Assembly (NCBI GenBank): GCA_958510825.1
Contig: OY294052.1
Span: forward strand, 9,073,816-9,137,815
Length of the DNA stretch: 64,000 bases
Reading direction: 5' to 3'
From: Brachypterus glaber
Lineage: Eukaryota > Arthropoda > Insecta > Coleoptera > Kateretidae
A program made the translations under genes and the position numbers. Below, one piece after another: positions 49,381 to 60,142 of this stretch (position 1 is the stretch's first letter; each line of letters begins with the position of its first letter). The notes below the pieces were generated by a model. That model was not told the origin of the DNA and did not search any database. It saw only the letters and a list, made by a program, of their open reading frames with translations.

Positions 49381-49483
49381 GGACAATAGTTTAGAACTTA
49401 GGTATTGATATCTTTTTTACTGAAATAAATAAAATCTTCCTCTTTGTGTACAAAACTTTTCCAGCTTATCTGCCAATAGATAT

Positions 49484-49956
49484 TTTTTCTACGACTGCTT
49501 TAGAATGTAAGCAAATACACACACTTTTCAAGCACAGAATGAATCCATTCTAGCTCTAGATACGGTATGAATATTCCTTATTTAGTGTTAGAATGAGCTC
49601 ATGTAGTGCCATCCTATTATAATTTGTAAATATGTGCTAAAATTAAATAAAAATCTTTTTTAAGTACTGATTGGATAAAATTATTAAACAACATTAATTA
49701 CTTTATTTAAAGATATATATTTTGTTGTATTTACAATGTCAAGTCACAAAAAAACATTGTTTTTAACCTTGCCCGAGTTTAAAGCCATACAGTGTTTCAT
49801 ATTTGCAGTCGAAGAAAAAGTATAGTCTACAACACGTATCGAAGAGTCATTCCGCGCTCGCTGGACCATCATACTCGCCTACCGGCTCGTATGACAAACT
49901 TTTCGCTCGCGCGGAATATTGTCTATTCCATACTAGTTATAGAATATACTATTCTA
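49484..49956 (+). repeat. Satellite-like repeat, copy 3 (internal deletion)
   Basis: TTTTTTCTACGACTGCTTTA to ACTAGTTATAGAATATACTA as in copy 1, but about 200 bp shorter; the gap falls after GTGCCATC near 49613. It also has extra sequence around ATCGAAGAGTCATTCCGCGC. Confidence 0.85.
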
Positions 49957-51420
49957 GTGTTTTTTTTGTGTAAATGATTTTTTCAATTGTAGTCGTAAAT
50001 AGCCGTATATAAACATGAATTTCCTTATAAATTATGATGATATAAACGGCAATTTTATTAATTGTATGGAGCATAAAATTTGCGTGTAGGAAGATAAAAG
50101 TCGTCTTTAAAATAGAATTCTTGTTAGCCTCAACCATGGCACAAAAATGTATCTAAAGTTTAAGTGTGTGGCAAATTGGCAATTGTTTTAAAAAATGTTA
50201 AATAAACAAGTGAAACCACCACGTATTAGAATTTTACGTAGCAGTTTTCGTAAGTTTTCTTTTATATTTTTAGGGGTAGAAAGACCCGTTATTAAAATCG
50301 AACGAAAAATCAATTTTTTTGCATTTTCTGTTTAAGAATAGCATGAAACGTCGAGAAAATGTAAAAAAGTGGGTGTTAATAAAATGTCTGTCTGTCGGTC
50401 TGTATATAAACCTTATAACTTTTAAATGGATGTCCGATTTGAAAAATTCTTTCACCAGACGATTCATGACATTTTCTTTTTGCGTCCCGTCAAATATGGT
50501 TAACATTAGCGTAAGGCAAGGGGGCAAAAAGGACAAAAACTATAACTTTTAGCGATATCTCACTTATTATTTATAGTATGGCAATGTTTTTTACATAAAT
50601 AAAAACAATATTTAATTCCCTACAACAACACACGTAATAATTTTTATAGTAGAACTATTAGTTTCCAAGATATTGGCATTTTAATAAATTTGGATATATT
50701 TTTAAACTTTTAATTAGATGTGAAATGTTGACACTAGTAAAATTTCAATAATAGGCCAATCGTGTGGGCTAAAAAGTGCCCTGGGTGTTATTAGGGGACC
50801 TAGTTTCTTGTTCGATGTTCTGATACAAGAAAATAGGGGTTCAGCAAAGCCTAAACGCAACCAACTGGGCCCATGGAGACGAATACGAAACTTATCACCG
50901 GGGTCGTGTAATATTTCCTTGAATATAAATAATGTAAAATATAAAAAATACCAAACGAACACTGACTTAAATTAATTGATTATAAAAATACCTGAAAGAG
51001 AAATGTGTACTTAATAATAGGTAAAATTAATTAAATTAAATTTTCTTTTAGTAATTTTCTTATAATAGTTCGGCTAGAAAAACAATTAGATAAAGCTAAA
51101 AAGAAAAAACAAAAGGATATTGTCCAAAAATAAAGGAAAAGTGAAATCAATTTGATATCTTATTTTATTAACTACCTCATTTTCCACCCATCTAGAACAG
51201 GTACCATCATTTTCATAGAAAACGCTCACATCACAGAACCCTGAGGTGGTACCCCAACATTTTAAATTTTTAGTTGTGGTATATGTACTTTACTAAGATT
51301 GACACTGACATTTTCCGTAATAATTAAGTAAGGTTAAAGTACAGTCTATATTATATAGTGCAAGTCCTATAACTGTCTTTAAGCATATATGCTTATAAGC
51401 AAAAAGGTTAAAAAATTTTA
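49957..51420. other. Stretch with no gene seen
   Basis: Contains a TGTCTGTCTGTCGGTCTG run at about 50383-50400, a sequence type that often marks dispersed insect repeats. Frames on both strands at 50270-50552 overlap each other without family features. Confidence 0.45.
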
Positions 51421-51719
51421 TTATAAATGATATTTATACAGTATGTCTCCAGATAGAGTTACAAAGAGGAATTTATTTTTTATTTTTGATTTGATCTTAA
51501 AAAAAGTCACTCTTTATAACTTGCCCTGCTTGATTTTAAACTCCCAAAACACTAAGCGCTTTTTGTACAACTCTTACGGTTCATGGGATAATGTTTTTTT
51601 CTTTAAAATAGTGTCTTCAAAAATATAAAGAAAAAAAAAACATCATCAAGAGTGATTAAGATTGAGTGATTAAGATATCAAAAATAAAAAAATCTTCTTT
51701 GTAATTCTAACAGTTGGTT

Positions 51720-52065
51720 TGTGTAATTTGGTGTAATTTTTGCGTGCCAAGCCTCAATGATGGCCTGTCGTAATTCTTCAGCATTATGACCCAGGAAAGT
51801 TAGTTTCTTCCCTCGCTCTGATTCCGGTATGGAAAGGGTTTTCCCGCAGATAATTCATTAATTGCATATCTTCTTCTGCACTACTCATTCTACTTCGAAC
51901 AGAACCCCGCTTTCTGCTAATCTGTCCAGTTTTCTCAAGTTTTTTCTTTGCTCGCATTATAGTGCTGATTGCAACATTTAATTCAGTGGCTATTTCACGT
52001 ACACTTATCCCGTCATTTATTCTTGCTGTTATAATACATTTTTGATAATTTGTAAGCTGCGGCAT
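51720..52065 (-). pseudogene. Tc1-like transposase, internally deleted
   Basis: The minus frame from ATG at 52065 encodes a helix-turn-helix DNA-binding region: LTNYQKCIITARINDGISVR, EIATELNVAISTIMRAKKKL, a GRPR-like basic linker (SRKRGSVRSR), then the TNFPGS region. The frame then breaks; in another frame it continues directly as NAEELRQAIIEAWHAKITPN, a Tc1-type C-terminal segment. The catalytic DDE region between the two is missing, so nearly the whole catalytic core was lost. A possible left end with TACAGTATGTCTCCAGATAG lies near 51438; the matching right end was not found. Without a catalytic domain it cannot transpose itself. Confidence 0.8.
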
Positions 52066-52436
52066 AACTAATGTGAATTATTTTGACAAGTAATGTCATA
52101 ATAATATTTGACAAATAAATGTCAAAGAGACCTTGATAAAGTTCAATATAATCTGTAACATTTTTAGGTGTAAGCGTTTATTATGAAAACGATGGTACCC
52201 GTTTCACATTTTTTAGTTGTTAAAGAAAAAAATTCCCCCCCCCCCCCTTCAGATTAAAATCAAGTTAAAAATATTCAAGCTTCATATTATGGGTATGTAT
52301 TCCTAAAACTATGTACCTACTTGATCTCAGAGTATTCATGAATACAGTTCAATTACTTTTATTTACTTGATTATTTTTTAGTTAATTAATTAATTAATTT
52401 TAAATTTAAATATGTCTACAAACTGAATAATTTTAA

Positions 52437-52640
52437 AATAGCTTTAATTCTTTTAAGAGATGATTCTACAAAAAAATTATGAAAACAAGGTCCTATAAAC
52501 AAAGGCCCAGACACGATTCCTAAGGGAGCTTTGCCCCTTTAAAAGGGGCTCCAAAAATTTGGTTTTTATTTTATAACTAGGGAACGCTTTGAGCTATGGC
52601 AACAAAGTTTTGCATGTAAATTGTTTTTTATCACTCTATG
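52437..52640. repeat. Single arm of the 21227 foldback family
   Basis: TTTTAAGAGATGATTCTACA, GGTCCTATAAACA, CCTAAGGGAGCTTTGCCCCT and AACGCTTTGAGCTATGGCAA follow the order of the left arm at 21260-21420. Confidence 0.75.
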
Positions 52641-52776
52641 TTATTTTTATATGGTTAGTTAAACCAGGGCCTAACTTTTTTGTAGTTTTTTTGTATTTTT
52701 TTGTAGTTCTTTGTACTTTTTGTAGTTCTTCGTAGCTCGAAAACCATAAAAATCACAAGAGACATGACGGCATATA

Positions 52777-52928
52777 AGGGAACGTTCAAATATTACGTAA
52801 CGCAAATTTTGATCATTTTGGACCCCCCGCCCTGTAACGCTATTTTCCTATACCATTAACATGGGCGTAACACTCCAAAATGACCCCCACCCCCCCTAGG
52901 AGCGTTACGTAATACTTGAACATTCCCT
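52777..52928. mobile_element. MITE, GGGAACGTTCAA family, copy 2
   Basis: AGGGAACGTTCAAATATTAC with GTAACGC at the left and GCGTTACGTAATACTTGAAC with ATTCCCT at the right. The inner halves carry C-rich runs (GGACCCCCCGCCC, CCCCCACCCCCCC). Confidence 0.9.
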
Positions 52929-52999
52929 AAAGCCAATCACGAGATCGTTTTATGTTATGTATTATGGTTATGCGAGCTTGTAGACAACGACAACGCTTT
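52929..52999. repeat. Half copy of the GCCGTGATTGGCTT MITE
   Basis: AAGCCAATCACGAGAT, TTTTATGTTATGTATTATGG and TTATGCGAGCTTGTAG follow the right half of the complete copies; it directly abuts both neighbours. Confidence 0.65.
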
Positions 53000-53000
53000 A

Positions 53001-53147
53001 GTGCCTATTCAGAGGCTTGCATAAGAACGTAATACATAACAATGCGATGCCGTGATTGGCTTTATGTGCCGCCATGTATCTTGTAAGCCAATCACGGCAC
53101 CGCATTCTTATGTTTTATGTTGTTATGCAAGCTTTTGTATAGGCCTT
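53001..53147. mobile_element. Palindromic MITE, GCCGTGATTGGCTT family, copy 2
   Basis: GTGCCTATTCAGAGGCTTGC to GCAAGCTTTTGTATAGGCC, with the same core GCCGTGATTGGCTTTATGTG CCGCCATGTATC as at 42238. TA lies next to both ends. Confidence 0.9.
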
Positions 53148-54099
53148 TAATCTCAAGGGTTCTTAGTTAAAGCGTCCGCTCAAATTTTTAAATTTTGGAA
53201 TTTTTGTAACTGAAGATAAGAAAAGATATTAAATATTTCCAATAAAAAGTTTTTTTAATTTTTTATATTGCGCATCATGCGTTTAATAAATACAGTATTT
53301 ATAGGTTACTTAGTTTTATCTAGGAACAATAAAGAAAAAAAATTCATGATAAAATTCTAGTAGCTAATCTATAGATATATAAATATTTAATCTTAATTTT
53401 ATTGATAAATAATTATAATTTATATGGAAAATTTTTGATCATACCTAAATTCTGTTCAAACTAGAATTAAGATCAAACTTAAATTTACAATATAACAGGT
53501 ATTATTGTTAATCCCTGCAATAACTAATGACATTAGTATTGATCCAAGAAAAATTAATTTATCAATATTTATCAAGTGCAAAAGGTGGTTTAATGTAGTA
53601 TTTTTTTGCATAAATAAGTCAAATAAAGAGGCTTGATCTTGTACATGTGGCACTACAAAAACTTTACAGTTTTTTATTTTGAATACATTTTCCGCAGCCC
53701 CTATTCATTACGCAAACATCATTTATAAATACAATTTTTTTATTTCAATGGAGCCCCTGGATTTGGTTTGAGATCCCACAGGCCTGGCGTTTTTGTAATT
53801 AAATAAGGCACACTTATTCACTTTAAAATTGAATAGTAAAAAAAACTGGTTATGAGGCATCCAAAAAAAAAATAAACTAAAAACTTATTAGTCAGTTTTT
53901 GTTTTGTTTTTCAGATTTATAAAAATGTTTGTCTGCGGCGCTGTAGATTAAAATTAATCACAAATTGGGATTTACAATTACACACTATCTATCTATTTAT
54001 AAATTGTGCTTCAAATTTGCTGCTCTAAACTTGAATAAAAAGATTTATTTGCCCAAAATATGCCTACATAATACTTTTGAACGTCCCCTTTGGCTAAAA
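53148..54099. other. Stretch with no gene seen
   Basis: AT-rich sequence with one short minus frame (53456-53653) lacking any family feature. Confidence 0.5.
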
Positions 54100-54245
54100 T
54101 TAAAAACAATGGGGATCTTACCCTCATTGAACTTGATTTTTCCTGAAATTTTCAAGTCAATCGGATTATTCGTTCTTAAGTTATCGTGTTCAAAACGATG
54201 GTGACATCGGACAGACGGACGGATGGAGGAACATTAAAAAAAAAA
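54100..54245. repeat. Second copy of the 1781-1868 repeat end
   Basis: TTCAAGTCAATCGGATTATT, GTTCTTAAGTTATCGTGTTC and ATGGTGACATCGGACAGACG match 1781-1860. Here an A run follows instead of (AAT)n. Confidence 0.8.
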
Positions 54246-54719
54246 ATTGCCTATTTTTTAATGAAATAAATTTACATCCAAGAATTTTTTGTCTATGACG
54301 ATTTTTGAAATGTGAATAGTATAAAAAAAGTTAAAGGCGTTACACCCTGCCTCTCTCTATGTATGTCGTCATTTATGGATCCCTTGTTGTTAAAATTAAG
54401 ATAATATTAAAAAAAAAATACAAAAAAAATATTGGTATTTGTGCACATTATTTTGGCGTGTTTATAATTAAGTGATAATTTTCCAAACGTCTAGATACCT
54501 ACATAGAAAGTAATAATAAAAATAATAATGTAAACAAATATTATTAGCATTATTAAGTATTCTTTTAAAGGTATATTAGCACTATGATACTTATTTTATT
54601 TTTTAATAAATACCTATAACATTGATTTTATAAAGGGTCATAGACTATGACACGTGACATTTATTCTTTAAATTAAAATTTCAATATTTTATTTGCCAAA
54701 AATAAAAATCCGACTTAAC

Positions 54720-55080
54720 CCATATAGCACACGTTTTACGATGAATATACCCAGGATATACTTTTGTTACTAGAGCCACTTCCAAACCAGTAAATTCCAT
54801 GGATATACCTCGTACATTCCAAATGTCCTTCGTGTGTTCCTGGGACATACTGGCCGTATATCCCAGGGATATCCCGAAAGGACATTCTCGGGGCGTTCCC
54901 TCGGGACGTTCCTAGGAGGTACGAAGGACATACCATAAATCCTTGGGATTTACGGGTAGTATATACTCAGGAGATACCTTTTAGGATATCCTTGGGATAT
55001 ACGACTAATTTTCCGGGACATGCGTCATTAAAAGGACATTGAGACGATATCCGGGGGATATTGTGTGCTAGCTTATTTGG
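54720..55080. repeat. Array of short degenerate palindromes centred on CC(N)GG
   Basis: A run of near-palindromes with one pattern, including TATCCCAGGGATATCC (about 54860), AAATCCTTGGGATTTACG, ATATCCTTGGGATATACG, ATACCCAGGATATAC, TTCCTGGGACATAC and ATATCCGGGGGATAT. They extend across about 330 bp with no constant period. Local GC is higher than in the flanks. The 66-residue minus frame across it is an artefact of the repeat. Confidence 0.75.
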
Positions 55081-55270
55081 GGCTCTTCATGCTGCTGTAT
55101 GATTTTTCAAGCAAAAATAACTAAATAAGTAAATAAATAAATAAATAAATATGGGAAGACAAGGCAAGAAAATTATACTACCACCGTTGTCAAATATTTT
55201 GTAATTTTAATTTAAATTTATATTAGGTTTTAGGCTAATACGTATTCTTTAGTACTGCCTTCCTAAGCTG

Positions 55271-55315
55271 AAAGGTCCTATCTATGTATGTTAAACCTAT
55301 ATAGATAGGACTTTT
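55271..55315. repeat. Short hairpin
   Basis: AAAGGTCCTATCTAT and ATAGATAGGACTTTT form a stem around a loop of about 15 bp. Confidence 0.75.
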
Positions 55316-55559
55316 TAAGCACGGTAGAGTACCAAGACAAGATGTCGTAGGTTTGTACAAGAACAAAAAATCGTTTATCATTTTTGGGGTCCTTTTTTAA
55401 CAGAAATGAAAAAAATCGATTATCAGTTTTTTTTTGTAGATACGACAACTTGCCTCGGCAGTATTTATTTAAGCTTACATAGCAACCGATTCGTTTTTTT
55501 TAACTCAGAAATTTTCCACCAAATACCCCTTTATTATTCTCTAACAATTCATATTCTTA

Positions 55560-55810
55560 AAAGCAGTCTTTTTTCTAAAGATATTAGAAAGGTCAAAAAA
55601 GGAAATTATGTTTTTAGAAAATTCTTAGGATATTCTTAGAACATTCTTCACAAAATCTTTGAAAACTTTTAGAAAATTTTAGAATTTTTTTTGAAAATTT
55701 TTAGAACATTCTTAAAAAATTGTTAAAAAATGTTTAGAAAATTGTAAAAAAAATGTTTAGAAAATACCTACAATATTCCTAGAATATTCCTAGAATTTTT
55801 GTGCTATCCA
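55560..55810. repeat. Degenerate TTAGAA(n)ATTCT repeats
   Basis: Irregular runs of TTAGAAAATT, TTAGGATATTCTTAGAACAT and similar. A shorter patch of the same kind is at 24236-24305 (TTAGAATATTCTTAGAAC). Confidence 0.6.
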
Positions 55811-57751
55811 AGACAGAGGATTCAAATTGGAATTACCTACTGTAAATATTTACAATAATAACTTTAGATCACCTAATTGCATTATCATGTAATATATATA
55901 TTGATAACTGATAATCGTTTTATTGACTATTGTAAATTATGACATTTTTTACAGTTATAAATTATTTTAAAAACAAGATTAGGTAAATTAGTAAAAAACA
56001 ATACAAAAAAAATAACTCCCTTTTAAATAATAATTTGTAAAATAAACAATTATGAACTTTGAGACACCACGGCCTCACCGTTCGTCTAAAAGGCAAAATC
56101 ATGAAAAAAATTGACCACAAAAATTGACCTTGTGGTATGATTCCTAATCGTTTTTATTAAAAAAATTTTTATTAAAAAAAATCTATTAGGTAGTTATTTC
56201 TTTTTTAAATCATTTTTTTAATTTCGTCTAAAAATAGAGAAAAATTAAAATTAAAAATTTCCCATTTCACATAGAGGGCTTTCAGAATGAAATTAAATAG
56301 TTTTTTACATAAAATATTCCTTGAATCCGAATCTGTTAAGAGAATTGTTCTATTTTTGGTATTCTTGAAAAAAATGAGATCAAATTTAAGAAACTTTTGT
56401 TTTATTTTTAAGTTTTTACTTTTTTTACTGCTTTATATTTTGGCTAGTTTGCTGGTAATTGTTTTGATCTAGTTCTATAGAACGAGCTCGGCAGGAAACG
56501 TGTTGAATGCCAATGTCACAAATAATACAATTAATTAATTAATAAGAATTGATCCTTAAGCATAATAATAATAAGTTTTTAAAAAAAAATTACTTCGATA
56601 ATAGTTTTCCGTCAACCTTTTTTATCTAAGAATTTTTTTGTCTAGGACGTTTTTTGGCTTTTGGTAGGTTTAAAACTACCTTAAATCTTATTACATCTGG
56701 GAATAATTCTCTTAAATTGAGAACAAAAATAATTTTGTTATGATTTTTAATTTGTGTCATTCATTCTTATGTTATTAACATTAGACACAGTGTGTATTTT
56801 ACATGAAGAGTTTTTTCGGGTTGCACTAGATTAGTCTAGACAGCTAATTCATTTCGGCACACGTGCTAAATAGGGTGCTGTTTATCTAACTTAAGTGAGA
56901 GTAATATTTTTTGCTGTTAATAAATAAATTTCGTCCTGTATACACCAAATACGATGTCCTCATAAAAATGAGCCATAAATTATATTTATGATCTAGATTT
57001 TTATAGCTTAATAGGCAATTGTTTTACAATTTACTACTCAATTTGTTTAAATTATGACCCCTTTATTTAAAGATTGCTTCCTATAGTTTCTGTATTTCAT
57101 ATCGACACCTAGAAGAAAATGTGTCGTAACAATTTAATACTAAGGTGTCATACTTTAAACAAGACAAAATTTTGCAAATTTTGAAACCCTACCTAACCCA
57201 TCGTAACGCTAAGCCCTACCCCCTCCCCCTAAATGCGTTGTGTATTTTAAGTATGACTTTTTATTGTTAAAATTAAGTATTTTAAAAATAGGAAAAACTT
57301 GGTGATACAGTCCCTAAACAAGTTTTGTAAAAAACAGTATGGAGACCTGTGTATTTTTTATCATATATATTGTTGTTTTAACTTAGCACTTTGCAAAGAA
57401 ACAATTTACAAGATATAATTGTTTAAATTAAAAAACTTGTTTACGAATAGAAAGCAAGATTATTGTGAAAAAACGGAAAACTTTAAATTTTATGTCTTAG
57501 ATATTATGGCTGATACGGATCTTGAAAGAAAATAATAATTTATTGATGAATAAGAATAAAAATTTTAAATCAAGTTATAAATTATTTAAAGTAGGTAATA
57601 AAAATGTAATATAATCTGTAAAAAATAAATCCGGTTTTAATGAACAAAAACAAAAAAAAAAACGGAAAAAAAATTAAAAAAATGTGTACCTATTTTAATA
57701 CTTTTTATTTTAGAATTCTAAAATATAAAAGTAATAGTAATTTGTTTTACT
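55811..57751. other. AT-rich stretch with no gene seen
   Basis: Only low-complexity sequence and a hydrophobic chance frame (56287-56472) without exon boundaries. Confidence 0.5.
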
Positions 57752-57834
57752 AAGAGGAAAAGTGGATCTTTTTTTTACTAGTCTGTAGACGCGAAGCGGA
57801 GTTCGAAACGAGTAAACAAAACTCTTTTCCTCTG
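57752..57834. repeat. Small inverted repeat AAGAGGAAAAG ... CTTTTCCTCT
   Basis: The arms face each other around ACGCGAAGCGGAGTTCG. The arrangement (an inverted repeat with a GC-rich centre in an AT-rich context) recalls 44898-45007, though the sequences differ. Confidence 0.6.
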
Positions 57835-58093
57835 AGTGAAACATACTATTTTTTCTTCAAGCATCCTATATATTTTTTTTAAATATTAATTTTTGAATTT
57901 AATTTATTCAGTAATAAAGTATGTTTTTTTTTATTAAAATAGGCCAATAAAACCCTTTCGAAATAAACTTAGACCTTCCTTAGCTCATTTTAAATTTTTT
58001 TCGTATGCTAAATCGTACATTTTTCGCAATTTCGGTGGTAACTTGTCTAATGTAGCATTTGCAATTTCGGAGAGATTTGTAGGTGTATAAACC

Positions 58094-58315
58094 ATATATT
58101 CTTCTTCAAGCATTTTTAATCAATTTCATACAAGGTTTTTTCACAGAATCTCGTCTGTATGGCTGTCATCAAAATCAAAGAGTGCTGCCGCCAGTGGTGG
58201 TTTTGTTAACTAACTTTTTTTTACGGCGTACAAAAATGAACTATTTTTTTTACTGAAAAAATAGATCACTTCTAACTAGTGTGTTCAGTTATAAAATATG
58301 AACATTTTAGTACGA
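58094..58315. repeat. Dispersed block, inverted copy of 24607-24824
   Basis: AGAGTGCTGCCGCCAGTGGT, GATCACTTCTAACTAGTGTG and CAGTTATAAAATATGAACAT match the 24-kb block in reverse orientation. The copy lacks about 38 bp present there. Confidence 0.8.
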
Positions 58316-59150
58316 TTGAAGAAAAAAAATATTATTAAACTAGGTCTTCTAATGTCAAGTTTTTGCCCTAAGCTTACTCAAAAATTTAAAAGGGATAGAA
58401 AGACACCTAAGTTCTGTTTCATATTCTATTTTTTGAGTATCCAACCAAGTTGCTTGTCGAGGTGTAAATTACATACACTGTATGTGTAAATACACTGTAT
58501 AAGAACTACAACATGTGGTACCAAGCAATTAATTGGATGACTCTGTATAAACAAATAATAATAAATAATAAATAATTGTTGTTTTCTTTGGCATTTATTA
58601 ATTTTAATTTCAAGTGAAAAATGAAGAAAGCGAATGAAGGTATGTTTTAAGTCAGAAATGTATTTTTACTGTTTAAATGGAGGGCTGCAACACCAAACCT
58701 GCGAAAAAACCGACGGTAACCAAAGATTAAAAAATGAGGTTATATTTACTTACATATGTATAAATATATGAAAAATGAATTCAAAGTAAAACTTTTGTTG
58801 TTAATATGATGTTGGTCATCCTGTATATTCAAAAATTATTTATAGTTCATTAATAACAGTTTAATAGGAAATATTTACATTTATTTTACATTAATTTTCA
58901 TTTTTTAATATTATGTTTCCTTAACTCCTTCCCGTTATGTAAATTATTGAGTATTTTTGGTGGTAAATTTATATGTACATTGTATATACAGTGCAGATCA
59001 AAAGTCACCCTACCTTCTACTTTCTTTCGAGCAGGTGCAGATATTGACTTCAAATTTAGAAAACATAAATAAGAAAACTTAAACTATATTTTTGCGTGCA
59101 TTTGATATTATTAGCTTTTAAAATGTGGACAGGAGTCATATGTTATTTTT

Positions 59151-59964
59151 GGGTAGGAGTCTTTACAGCGCAGTCCATTACCGCGAAATCTTTACCGCGT
59201 CACCGTTACCGCGCATGGACTTTACCGCGCATGGACTTTACCGCTCATAGACTTTACCGTGAAAGCCATTACCAGGAAGAAAATAACAGCGAAGGGGTCA
59301 ATACCGCTCATGGACTTCACCGCGCATAATTATTTAATTTTTTTTTGAAGAAAAAAGATTAAATAAAAAAAAATATTTTGCAGCAAACAATCAAATAGTT
59401 CTAACTGATATAGCTGCTGGTTCAGGGTTGTGGCCATTACTAGTTTCCTTTAAAATATTTCCGTTCAAAGTATGTAAACGCCCCTTGCAACAAAGCAGGT
59501 CTTAATTTAGGCACTTACAATTTTTTTAATTTTAAACAGTCTTTTCTTTCATGTATATGAAATGTTTATATACAGCGAGGTCTTTGCCCCTATCACTTTT
59601 CATTATTTCGATCGACATGACGGTTCGTACTAAACTGATTATTAATCAGCCATTTATACAAATCAGTCGATATAAATTAAAAAAAAAAAAACACACTAAA
59701 AAAACATTTAGAAAACGTTCCACTTTATCAATAAAAAATCAAACCAAAACTAATCAAACCAAACTGCCATCAATCCCACGGAAATACCCTTACATAAAAT
59801 AAAAACAATGTATAACGATTTTCGCTGTAAAAGTCATACGCGGTAAAGACCGTTCGCGGTAATGAACTTCGCGGTAATGGCTTGTCGCGGTAATGGCGAT
59901 CCCGGTAATAGACTGCGAGGTAATGGTCTTCGCGGTTGGTTTTTCATTGTAAAGTCCGGCGCCC
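59151..59964. mobile_element. Transposon-like element with subterminal TTACCGCG motif arrays
   Basis: The ends GGGTAGGAGTCTTTACAGCG and (read inward from the right) GGGCGCCGGACTTTACAATG are diverged inverted repeats. Inside the left end about ten copies of TTACCGCG or close variants occur between 59184 and 59330, several with a 16-bp period (TTTACCGCGCATGGAC). Inside the right end about seven copies in the opposite orientation (CGCGGTAA) lie between 59840 and 59936. The centre is A-rich and holds no transposase. Known DNA transposons carry such subterminal repeats as transposase-binding sites; that role here is inference. The frames at 59096-59329 and 59551-59802 are products of the arrays and the A-rich centre. 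Confidence 0.8.
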
Positions 59965-59987
59965 GTTATTTTTTTTTAAATGGAAAT

Positions 59988-60115
59988 GGGGTAGTTTGAT
60001 ACATCATTTTAAAGCACATAAAATTTTCCATGAAATTTTAGGAGACGACTAATTATAAAAAAAGCTTTTATGAAATGGCTTAACCCTTGTTATTATTTTT
60101 TTTTAAATACTAACA
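59988..60115. repeat. Half copy of the 3920-4310 foldback repeat
   Basis: GGGGTAGTTTGATACATCAT followed by TTTAAAGCACATAAAATTTT matches the left arm near 3936. No partner arm is visible. Confidence 0.5.
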
Positions 60116-60142
60116 TTATCCTGTTATGATTCTTTGGTATAC

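Noticed and set aside
54736..54936. Minus-strand 66-residue frame rich in Gly/Pro/Ser
   Set aside because: A translation of the CC/GG palindrome array.
58988..59030. TACAGTGCAGATCAAAAGTC as a Tc1/mariner end
   Set aside because: It looks like such an end, but no inverted partner was found in the window.
59551..59802. Lysine/threonine-rich frame as a basic DNA-binding protein
   Set aside because: The A-rich centre of the TTACCGCG element explains the composition; there is no domain pattern.
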